From Roseateles sp. SL47 (lineage in GTDB: Bacteria; Pseudomonadota; Gammaproteobacteria; Burkholderiales; Burkholderiaceae_C): a stretch of DNA of 64,000 bases. Where the stretch lies: contig NZ_CP113068.1 of the NCBI RefSeq assembly GCF_026625885.1, positions 6,138,001-6,202,000 of the forward strand. The letters are read 5' to 3'. Positions 56,992-64,000 of this stretch are shown piece after piece (positions within the stretch are counted from its first letter, which is position 1; the number at the start of each line of letters is the position of its first letter). The translations under genes and the position numbers were made by a program. Under the pieces are notes generated by a model. It ran no database searches. It was not told where the DNA came from and saw only the letters and a list, made by a program, of their open reading frames with translations.

Positions 56992-57924
56992 CTAACTCCG
57001 ATACCGCAGCGCGTCCACCACCACGGTCATCGCCCGGGACGATGCACGTCGGCTGGGATAGTAGGCGTGCAGGCCCGGAAAGGTGGGGCACCAGTGCTCC
57101 ATCACGCTCACCAGTGTCCCGTTGTCCACATGGTGCTGCACCAGTTCCAGCGGCACAAAAGCGAGTCCGGCGCCGCCGAGGGCGGCGTTGATCATCTGGT
57201 AGACGCCGTTGAAGACGCATCGGCCCTCCACCCGCGCCTGGAGATCCCGCTGGCCATCACTCAGTTCCCAGGCGTAGATGCCACCGCTGGAGGTGAGCCG
57301 CAGCGTGATGCAGTCATGCGTCAGCAGGTCCTGCGGGGTACGCGGGACCTCGCGGCCCTGGAAATAGTCTGGACGGGCGACGATGCACATGCGGATGTCC
57401 GGACTGATGCGCACGGCCACCATGTCCTTCTCCACCTGGTCACCGTGGCGCACCCCGATGTCAAAGCGGTCCGCCACGATGTCTGCCAGCCCATAGTCCA
57501 CGATCAACTCGACCTTCAGGTCCGGGTACTGCGGCAGGATGGGGGAGAGACGCGGCCAGATGTAGTGGTCGATGGCGAAATCGATGGCGGTGATGCGGAT
57601 GGTTCCCGCCGGTTTGTCACGCAGCTCACCGACGGCCCGCATCTCTTGCTCAATTTCCTCAAAACGCGGGCCGACCGTGCTGATCAAGCGCTCACCCGCT
57701 TCGGTAGGCGCGACGCTGCGGGTGGTGCGCGTGAGCAGCCGCACGCCCATGCGCGTCTCCAGGCTCTTCATGGCATGGCTCAGCGCGGATTGGGAAATGC
57801 CCAGCTTGGCCGCAGCACGGGTGAAGCTCCGCTCGCGGGCGACGGCAATCAGGTAGAGCAGATCTTGGAGGTTCTCGCGCATCAGCGATGAATGGGGCTC
57901 ATGGGGACGGCTCGATTCTTTCAT
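56992..57924 (-). CDS. LysR family transcriptional regulator
   Basis: A 310-residue regulator with the LysR helix-turn-helix (SFTRAAAKLGISQSALSHAMKSLE, shown in two parts: about 34-45 and 46-57) and the substrate-binding effector domain (TIRITAIDFAIDHYIWPRLSPI onwards). An internal ATG at 57882 is a shorter alternative start that removes a poorly conserved 14-residue front. It is convergent to the molybdenum hydroxylase and lies 38 bp after the peptidase gene on the same strand, so its targets are uncertain; either neighbour could be controlled. Confidence 0.9.
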   Translation of the reverse strand: MKESSRPHEPHSSLMRENLQDLLYLIAVARERSFTRAAAKLGISQSALSHAMKSLETRMGVRLLTRTTRSVAPTEAGERLISTVGPRFEEIEQEMRAVGELRDKPAGTIRITAIDFAIDHYIWPRLSPILPQYPDLKVELIVDYGLADIVADRFDIGVRHGDQVEKDMVAVRISPDIRMCIVARPDYFQGREVPRTPQDLLTHDCITLRLTSSGGIYAWELSDGQRDLQARVEGRCVFNGVYQMINAALGGAGLAFVPLELVQHHVDNGTLVSVMEHWCPTFPGLHAYYPSRRASSRAMTVVVDALRYRS

Positions 57925-57962
57925 GGCCGAGGGCGGACCGAACAGGCGGCACGCGACTCAGG

Positions 57963-59711
57963 TCAGCGACGAATCCATCCGAGGCAGGCAGTGTCAATCT
58001 TGGCGCCTGCGCGGACCGTGAGCGTCGGCAGTCGCTCCGTGCTGCCGTCCACAGGCCAGTAGCGCAGATCCTGGCTGCCTTCTTCGGTCTTCACCTTCAA
58101 GAGGATTTCCTTTGAAGTGTCCCCGCCGTAGATGGACCAACCCTGCAGAGTCATGCCGTCCCGAAGTCCTGCCCGATAGGCGGGACCGTCCACCACCACA
58201 CCGGTCGCCTGGCGCGTGGGTGACGACATGGACTTCACGTCGAATCCCGGCACCCAGCGCGGCACCGCATCCCAACCAAGCGTGAAACAAGGCCCGGCGA
58301 GACCTTCCTCCAGATCGAAGCTGCGCCCCTCGTCGATGACGGTGAGCACCTGTTGGCGGGGCCCTGGCCCCAATCGCTCCGAGAGGGCTGCCAGCACCCG
58401 CTCGCGCGCGGGTCGCGCCTGGGTGGCTTCCGCCTGGCTCAGGATCAGGCTTCGCAACACACCGTCCAACCCGGCAGCGTCCTTCAATCGCAATTCGCGG
58501 TCCCACGCCATGGCCAGCAGTTCACCGCGGGCATACATCTGCCTGCCGGTGTCGCGGTCGCTGAAAAAGCGGGGCGCAATCTTGTCTGCGGGTGCTTGGC
58601 GCGCCGGTGACCGCCAATAGGTGCGCAGCATGCGGGTGAGTTGCGCCGCGTAACGGTCCAGGGTCCACAGGCCATCGGCCAGCAGGAGGCGATGGGCGTA
58701 GTAATCGGTGAACCCCTCGGACAGCCAATAGTGACGCGCCACCTGCTCGGCCCCGCCCGTCTCCGGTCCGCCCAGCCGATGGGGCAGCCATTGGTGCAGG
58801 TTTTCATGGCCGATCAGGAATTCGAAGCTTTCGCTGTTGGGTCCGAAGTCCTTGCCCACATGGAGCACAGCCGCCTGGCGGACGAGGGTGCCGCCATAGT
58901 TGGCCACACTGTTGTTGGGGGTGCGAACCACCGTCTGCTGGGGGGATTGGGCCTCGCCCCAGAACCGTCGGTGCGTTTCCAGGAGTCCACTGACGCGGTC
59001 GGCGAAGCTTGAGTCATCCAGCCCCAGACGGCCTCGGCTGGCGGTGATGACCGGGCCACCGGCCACCGTCCGTGGCACCACGCGCCATCCTGGGCCGCCC
59101 GCATAAAAGGCATGGCGCAGGACCGCGTGGGAGCCTGTCAGTGTCGCTGCCGCCTGGGCTTGCGTGGTGCCATTGAAATAGCTTCCCAGCAGCGGTCCGG
59201 ATCGATCCGCAGGCTGGACCAAGGTGACACACATCCGGCCGCTGCGGGTGTCATCCCAAGCCTCCACACTGGGAAAGACGCCATATCCGAAGAACTGGAA
59301 CCAGTTGTTGCCTATCTGTGTCCGGTACAAATCGTCCTGCTGTTGCACCTTCTCGTCGTCGGGAGCTGGCAAGGCGGCACGGACCTGATAGCTGACACGG
59401 ACGCTTCCCTCAGGGGCGTGCTCCACCTTCCATCGATAGGGCTCGGGTGTGCCCTCCACCTTGACGCCACGACCTTGTTCTGTTGATGGCGTCAGGAACG
59501 CGCTGAAGTCCTTGACACCCGCCCACTCCGGCTGCATGCGCAACCAGCTTTCGCGTTTTCCCTCTGCGGGAAATGTCACCACCACATCCAGACGCCGAGG
59601 GCTGCTGTCGTATTGCGGGGTCACGCGGTAATGAATGTCGCATTGATCGTCGGCGAAGGCGGACGACGTGACAAAGGGCAGGATGAGCAGCGGGAGGATG
59701 AATCGCAGCAT
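57963..59711 (-). CDS. M61-type (glycyl aminopeptidase-like) exported metallopeptidase with PDZ domain
   Basis: A 582-residue protein starting at ATG 59711, which gives a clean signal peptide (LRFILPLLILPFVTSSAFA); the frame is open upstream but that part lacks a start context. A beta-rich N-terminal domain leads to the zinc-binding motif HENLHQW (about 310) with the third ligand Glu in SEGFTDYYAH. A PDZ-like domain closes the protein (VVVDGPAYRAGLRDGMTL). M61 enzymes remove N-terminal Gly or Ala residues. Expected to be periplasmic. LysR follows 38 bp downstream. Confidence 0.85.
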   Translation of the reverse strand: MLRFILPLLILPFVTSSAFADDQCDIHYRVTPQYDSSPRRLDVVVTFPAEGKRESWLRMQPEWAGVKDFSAFLTPSTEQGRGVKVEGTPEPYRWKVEHAPEGSVRVSYQVRAALPAPDDEKVQQQDDLYRTQIGNNWFQFFGYGVFPSVEAWDDTRSGRMCVTLVQPADRSGPLLGSYFNGTTQAQAAATLTGSHAVLRHAFYAGGPGWRVVPRTVAGGPVITASRGRLGLDDSSFADRVSGLLETHRRFWGEAQSPQQTVVRTPNNSVANYGGTLVRQAAVLHVGKDFGPNSESFEFLIGHENLHQWLPHRLGGPETGGAEQVARHYWLSEGFTDYYAHRLLLADGLWTLDRYAAQLTRMLRTYWRSPARQAPADKIAPRFFSDRDTGRQMYARGELLAMAWDRELRLKDAAGLDGVLRSLILSQAEATQARPARERVLAALSERLGPGPRQQVLTVIDEGRSFDLEEGLAGPCFTLGWDAVPRWVPGFDVKSMSSPTRQATGVVVDGPAYRAGLRDGMTLQGWSIYGGDTSKEILLKVKTEEGSQDLRYWPVDGSTERLPTLTVRAGAKIDTACLGWIRR

Positions 59712-60019
59712 CTCTGAGATGCTAGGGGCAGTCTGGTGCAAGGGATAGGCGGGGCAACCCCAAGCCAGGATGGCGATGAATGGCCCCAACACTGCAACGT
59801 TGATTGGCGAGCAATTCAGGAAGCCAAGACCCTTCTGGATCGCACCACCAATGAATGAATTGTGAAATTGACCGGGTACTCTCTTAGTGAAATCGTGAAT
59901 ATGAAAAGTCGATCAACTCGATTGATGGACTGGTGATGGACTCATAGACTGCATATCGCTGAATCTCCATTCAGCCTCTTCGCGCACCGGCCGCAGATGT
60001 TCGGGCCCGAGGAGACCCT

Positions 60020-60035
60020 AAGGAGGAAGACATTG
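60020..60035 (+). promoter_or_regulatory. Ribosome binding site that fixes a TTG start
   Basis: taaggagg at 60019-60026 lies 6 bp before TTG 60033. The in-frame ATG at 59997 has no such site, and BKACE proteins begin with a short KxxIITAA start, which TTG 60033 gives. Confidence 0.8.
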
Positions 60036-63000
60036 AAAGAGTTCATCATCACTGCAGCGCCGGTGGGCGCTGTACCACGACACGTTCGTCCATCCGAGCC
60101 CAAATTCATTCCAGACGTCATCATTGAATCGCTGACGTCCGCAGACAGCCGTCAGTCCATCATCGACGCTTTAACAAGCGGGGGCTGGGAGCGTATTGGA
60201 TCCGGCGGCATCGGTATAGGACAAGCGGCATTCGTCGGCGACGACCTCCTGCGCGCGGCTGGGCCGCATGACGCCATTCGAAAGGAACTCCTGGAGCAGG
60301 GCTGGTCCAGAGTCAAAGGAGGGTTTCAGCTCTTTGGACAACGATCTGCCGAACCAGGCCATCCCGGGCCGATCAGACTGCCGCCTCAGTTGCTCAGCGC
60401 CGCCTCGACCCCAGGAACACGTTCGATCGTACTGAGCCTGACGGCGCAAGGATGGTCCGCAAGCGACACCGATGGACTCGTCTGGACACAAGGAAGCCCG
60501 GAGTCCTACCTGCCACCGGACCTTGTTGCTCACCTCGTGGCGGCTGGTCCGGACCTCCTTCAAGCCTGGCTGGATGCGGGCTGGCAGCGCCTGGGCCCTG
60601 GCTACTGGCGAAACACGCTCGCGGCCTCGCCCTATTTGCCGGTGGAGCCATCGGACATTGTGCAGAGCTGCGTGGAGGCTGTCAGAGAGGGGGCGGCCAT
60701 TCTGCACCTGCATACCCGCGACCGAAGCGCCACAGAACTTCGTCTTCCAGGCTTTGGCGCCAGCATTTCGGTGAGTTCACAGCGCAATCACATTGATGAA
60801 GCGCAGTACGACGAGATCATTCCCCGACTTCACGATCTCGTCCCTCATGCCATCCTGAACGTTTCAACCAGCGTTCGTGGGGGAGGATCCGCGTCCTCCA
60901 GCCCATCCCGTCGATCCCACTTGAAACCTTACGGGCCGCGATCGACGTATCCGGACATGTCTTCCCTGAGCCCCGGCGCTGTGGTGTTTCAGGCGGGAGG
61001 CGGCTACGACAACCTGCCCGAATTCCTGCAGGCACAGTTGCAGCACGGGCGAGACACGGGTGTTCGCCCCGAAGTGGAAGTCTTCAACGGCAGCATTCTT
61101 GAAGCGGCCACTGGCCCCTATCGGGATGTTCTTGTTGCCGCTGGCGTTCCCACCTTGTTCATGTTGGTCGCGGGTGTGGATCAACATGGTGTGACAGCGC
61201 AGGGCGAGCTGTATGACGATTCCCTGATTCCTGTGAAGGAACGCAAGGAGGCGGTGCGCCTGCTGGCGAATGGTGACCCGGCGTCCATTGAAGAAGCCGG
61301 CCACCTCCTTTCGGAGCGTCTCCGCCCCGTTGTCGCGCGCATTCGAGGAGCCTTCTCCTCCGCCAAGATCTCGATCCTCCTGCCCGGCGCCCTGCAGGCG
61401 GTGCTGGTGCCAGTGGCGATTGCGCTGGACCTGGACGGCATCCGGGTTGGTCTTGAAGATGGGCTGAATGTCGAGGACAGTCGCGTACCCGGCGGTGTGC
61501 GACGCGCCACCACGGCGGAGCAAGTCCGTCAGCTCAGGTGCGCGATTGAACGGGCGGGGGCACGTGTGCTGTCGCCAGAAGAAGCGCGTGAGCAACTGAA
61601 CATGGTGCAGCCAGACATCGCCCTGTGGCGTGCGGTGGTCCAGCGCCTCGCGCCCTTGGCACCAGCGGGTGATGGCAGGTTTCGCGCCCCCGCCCAGCAG
61701 GTCATCGATGTGCTTGCAGATCTGCGTGGCGCTTACCTCGTGCGGGAGGAGAAGCTGGCGCAGGCGTTCGCCGCAGCAAGCGCCCGTGTTGCTCTGGACA
61801 CGGACCCCCACGGGGCAAGGCGACTCGCCGACCAGGCCACCCTGCTGATCCGTGAACATGGCCTGTATGCCCGGCTTTTCATTGAAGAACGCGACCGATA
61901 CCCAGCGGAGGGTGCTCGCGCCTTTGAAGACGTCTACCGCCTTCAGGCCCTGAACTTCGCACGCGAGGTCCTGATTGATCACAAGCTGCCGAATCAGCAC
62001 TGGACTCAGGCTTTGAAGGCCCTGGCGCACGAACGCGGACTGCATGACGAGGCCTACCTCATCAAGGAAGATCAGTTCAAGGGAGCGTCGCTGCGCTTCC
62101 TGGAATACCTGACCCACCTCTCCAGCAGGTACAACGCCGATCGCACGGTGGTGATCAACACGCAGATTCGACAAGAGGCCGGGTATAGCGAGACCATGGC
62201 GCTTCTATTTGGCGCCATCAACCAGATGGCGGTCGCTCTGCGCCACCGGAGTGAGGCCGATCCCAAGCAGGCCGGGCTGTCCATCCATCAATGGGCGGAT
62301 GGCGGCGAAATCAGGGACATGGATGCCGCTACGGCGCTGACGGCCATTGAACGAGGGGCTTGGGTGGTGCTGCCCAGCACACCCACCACCCACTATTCGG
62401 GAGGCCTCAGGCTGTCGCACGGGCTCACGTCGACATTTGGCGCTTTCCTGAGAGACAAGGTGTACGGCCCAGGCACTGCGCCAGACGTCATTGGCATCAC
62501 CCATACCGGGCAGGAGGAAGATGGACAGCCTCTGATTGAGTCGGCCATGCTCAACAACCGCTTCGCGTTGAACACCGCCCACCATGAACACGTCCTCTCG
62601 GTCGCAGCCCGATTGATCTATGAGCAATTGATGCTTCCCCGGCTCGTTGAGCAGCCGGACCTGCTGGATCGATGGCCCTCCGGGTTGGTCCGGCGTGATG
62701 AAGACGGGCATCCGTTGAATCAGGATGGAACCCTCGCCTCCCGGCTGAGCTTTCAGGCACTGGAGGCCCTGCGCAACGTCAGGTTCCTGGCACACAGTTC
62801 AGGCATCGCCACCATTCAGCAGATCGACACCGGCATGCGGCGCGACCTCCCGAAATTGGGTTACTCCGCCGTGGAGCAGGAGGAGATCTTTGGACGCGCC
62901 GTGGTGATCTCATTGGCTTCGGCATGTGATGTTCAACTCGGCGTATCCGGCACCGGCACGGTAGACATCACCGCGTACAACGACATCCGAAGTGTCGGCG

Positions 63001-63335
63001 GAACCACAACACCCGACTATGTGGCGATTCCGCCTTCTCTCCGCCAAACGCTGGCGCAACTGATGGCGACGCAGGTGCCTGCAACCTACCGGTATGGCGA
63101 TTCGCACTGGTCGCTGCAGCGCGGGCCGAAACGGAAGCTTCTCTTGCGCCGCCTGCATGTCCTGCTGCGGGAGGACCCGGTCCGGCTTCATGACGGTCAC
63201 TCCATTCGACGCTACCTTGAGGGCGCGCCGGATGAGGTTCTGGCGCTGCTGACTGAACTGGCAGCCGCGCACCCCACGGCCAGGCTGGATCTATTGATTC
63301 GGCATCACATCGGCAGGCTCGGATCCGCTGTCTGA
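60033..63335 (+). CDS. BKACE (DUF849) enzyme with repeat insertion, fused to a large unknown C-terminal region
   Basis: About 1100 residues from TTG 60033. Residues 3-14 (EFIITAAPVGAVP) are the first strand of a beta-keto-acid cleavage enzyme barrel; the next conserved part, PSDIVQSCVEAVREGAAI, appears only at about 202, so roughly 185 residues are inserted. The insertion holds four repeats ending in GW (Trp at about 52, 91, 141, 184). The zinc ligands are present as HLH (His225, His227) and Glu475 in VGLEDG, with the catalytic Asp476; LNVSTSVRGG and EVEVFNGS also fit. BKACE enzymes combine a beta-keto acid with acetyl-CoA. From about 525 to the end I recognise nothing; it contains HQWADGGEIRDMDAATALT and RTVVINTQIRQEAGYSE. 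Followed 35 bp later by a flavoprotein gene. Confidence 0.75.
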   Translation: MKEFIITAAPVGAVPRHVRPSEPKFIPDVIIESLTSADSRQSIIDALTSGGWERIGSGGIGIGQAAFVGDDLLRAAGPHDAIRKELLEQGWSRVKGGFQLFGQRSAEPGHPGPIRLPPQLLSAASTPGTRSIVLSLTAQGWSASDTDGLVWTQGSPESYLPPDLVAHLVAAGPDLLQAWLDAGWQRLGPGYWRNTLAASPYLPVEPSDIVQSCVEAVREGAAILHLHTRDRSATELRLPGFGASISVSSQRNHIDEAQYDEIIPRLHDLVPHAILNVSTSVRGGGSASSSPSRRSHLKPYGPRSTYPDMSSLSPGAVVFQAGGGYDNLPEFLQAQLQHGRDTGVRPEVEVFNGSILEAATGPYRDVLVAAGVPTLFMLVAGVDQHGVTAQGELYDDSLIPVKERKEAVRLLANGDPASIEEAGHLLSERLRPVVARIRGAFSSAKISILLPGALQAVLVPVAIALDLDGIRVGLEDGLNVEDSRVPGGVRRATTAEQVRQLRCAIERAGARVLSPEEAREQLNMVQPDIALWRAVVQRLAPLAPAGDGRFRAPAQQVIDVLADLRGAYLVREEKLAQAFAAASARVALDTDPHGARRLADQATLLIREHGLYARLFIEERDRYPAEGARAFEDVYRLQALNFAREVLIDHKLPNQHWTQALKALAHERGLHDEAYLIKEDQFKGASLRFLEYLTHLSSRYNADRTVVINTQIRQEAGYSETMALLFGAINQMAVALRHRSEADPKQAGLSIHQWADGGEIRDMDAATALTAIERGAWVVLPSTPTTHYSGGLRLSHGLTSTFGAFLRDKVYGPGTAPDVIGITHTGQEEDGQPLIESAMLNNRFALNTAHHEHVLSVAARLIYEQLMLPRLVEQPDLLDRWPSGLVRRDEDGHPLNQDGTLASRLSFQALEALRNVRFLAHSSGIATIQQIDTGMRRDLPKLGYSAVEQEEIFGRAVVISLASACDVQLGVSGTGTVDITAYNDIRSVGGTTTPDYVAIPPSLRQTLAQLMATQVPATYRYGDSHWSLQRGPKRKLLLRRLHVLLREDPVRLHDGHSIRRYLEGAPDEVLALLTELAAAHPTARLDLLIRHHIGRLGSAV

Positions 63336-63370
63336 GCGCCCCTTCCTGAATTGTCGACACAGGAGGTGTC

Positions 63371-64000
63371 ATGCAGAGCATTGCCGTGATTGGTGCCGGG
63401 TGCAGCGGCACCCTGGTGGTCCAGCAACTCATCCGTCGACTGGACCCGGGTCGACGTGTGAAGATCCTTTGGTTCGGGGATGAGGAGCGCTTTGGTCCGG
63501 GTCTCCCTTACGGGGCCAGGACCAATGACGAGGCATTTCTTTTGAACATGAAGTCCACCTTGCTGGGTGTGGAGAAAGACGGCCCTCTGAGCTTCGACCC
63601 CTGGTTGCTCCGCTGCGGTGACGCGCCAGCGCACCAGGGGCCCGGTGCTCCCTCAGAAAGATATGTTCCACGGCTCAAGATGGGTGACTATCTCGCCGAG
63701 ATAGCGGCGGAACTGCAGGCCGCATGCCGACGGTCTGGCCATGAGCTTTTGACGATCAGCGCGTCGGTATCGCGGGTGCGACGCCAGGGCCAAGGATTCA
63801 GGGTGGAAGCCACCGTGTCCGGTCGGCCTCAGCAATGGATGGCCGACAAGATCGTGCTCGCGCTGGGGCATCCCAGAAAGGCGACGCCATTCGACGCCCC
63901 CGGTCGTTACTTCGCCAATCCGTATCACGACCTTGCCGCTCTGAAAGCGGCTGTTCAGCCGGGCGATCGCATCGGCATTCTGGGGACCAAACTGACTGGC
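63371..64000 (+). CDS. FAD/NAD(P)-binding protein (3' end outside window)
   Basis: The frame runs open from ATG 63371, behind a strong caggaggtg site, to the window end (210 codons). It begins with the dinucleotide-binding fold AVIGAGCSGTLVVQQLIRR, and ERFGPGLPYGARTNDEAFLLNM is typical of the FAD-NAD(P)-binding protein family that includes HdrA-like and N-hydroxylase-like flavoproteins (PF13454 type). KIVLALGHPRKATPF is the second conserved segment. Part of the same operon as the BKACE fusion; likely an oxidoreductase acting on its product or substrate. Confidence 0.8.
   Translation, partial: MQSIAVIGAGCSGTLVVQQLIRRLDPGRRVKILWFGDEERFGPGLPYGARTNDEAFLLNMKSTLLGVEKDGPLSFDPWLLRCGDAPAHQGPGAPSERYVPRLKMGDYLAEIAAELQAACRRSGHELLTISASVSRVRRQGQGFRVEATVSGRPQQWMADKIVLALGHPRKATPFDAPGRYFANPYHDLAALKAAVQPGDRIGILGTKLTG

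Noticed and set aside
59868..59896. Promoter for the BKACE operon
   Set aside because: TTGACC is present, but no acceptable -10 box occurs at 16-18 bp spacing.

Overview
The window is GC-rich DNA with dense, mostly tightly packed operons. The gene content (bo3 quinol oxidase, RegBA redox regulators, aromatic-acid efflux, a PEP-CTERM protein, large multidomain sensor kinases, isoquinoline-oxidoreductase-type hydroxylase) points to a free-living betaproteobacterium of the order Burkholderiales, probably of the Roseateles/Mitsuaria/Rubrivivax kind. The order-level call is fairly safe; the genus is inference.

Layout. 2-2560 is the 3' part of a multi-receiver hybrid kinase. 2.8-7.5 kb is an accessory segment: an HNH endonuclease, two atypical hypothetical ORFs, nearly 1 kb without genes, a toxin-antitoxin pair enclosed by a 20-bp direct repeat, and a complete IS5-family element. 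8.1-15.6 kb holds a glycine-zipper lipoprotein and, on the minus strand, cyoABCD-SURF1-regB-regA, a quinol oxidase operon carrying its own redox-sensing two-component system. 15.8-17.6 kb is an MFS transporter followed by a strong hairpin and three 129-bp tandem repeats. 17.7-23.3 kb is a MarR-controlled, translationally coupled efflux operon (MarR, FUSC pump, DUF1656, HlyD adaptor with a 9-bp minisatellite tail, NodT outer-membrane factor). 23.3-26.6 kb is a PHP-domain lipoprotein plus PEP-CTERM protein operon behind a LacI-type palindrome. 27.6-37.0 kb carries a TPR-diguanylate cyclase, a TerB-like protein, a TonB-dependent receptor, an NxxGxxAF-repeat protein, a membrane protein and the aromatic amino acid exporter YddG.

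37.2-53.9 kb is a signalling island: four histidine kinases (two with receiver and HPt modules), a chemoreceptor, a receiver-HD-GYP protein with altered active-site motifs and a small receiver protein. The last three genes form one compact operon. 54.2-59.7 kb carries a two-subunit molybdenum hydroxylase, a LysR regulator and an M61-type peptidase. 60.0-64.0 kb starts an operon that looks biosynthetic: an approximately 1100-residue protein whose N-terminal half is a beta-keto-acid cleavage enzyme (BKACE/DUF849) with four GW-containing repeats inserted after its first strand, fused to about 570 residues that I do not recognise, followed by an FAD/NAD(P)-binding protein cut by the window end. 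This last operon is the best candidate for an undescribed system.

Tandem repeats are unusually frequent here (units of 6, 9, 10, 15 and 129 bp). No rRNA, tRNA or CRISPR array was seen.
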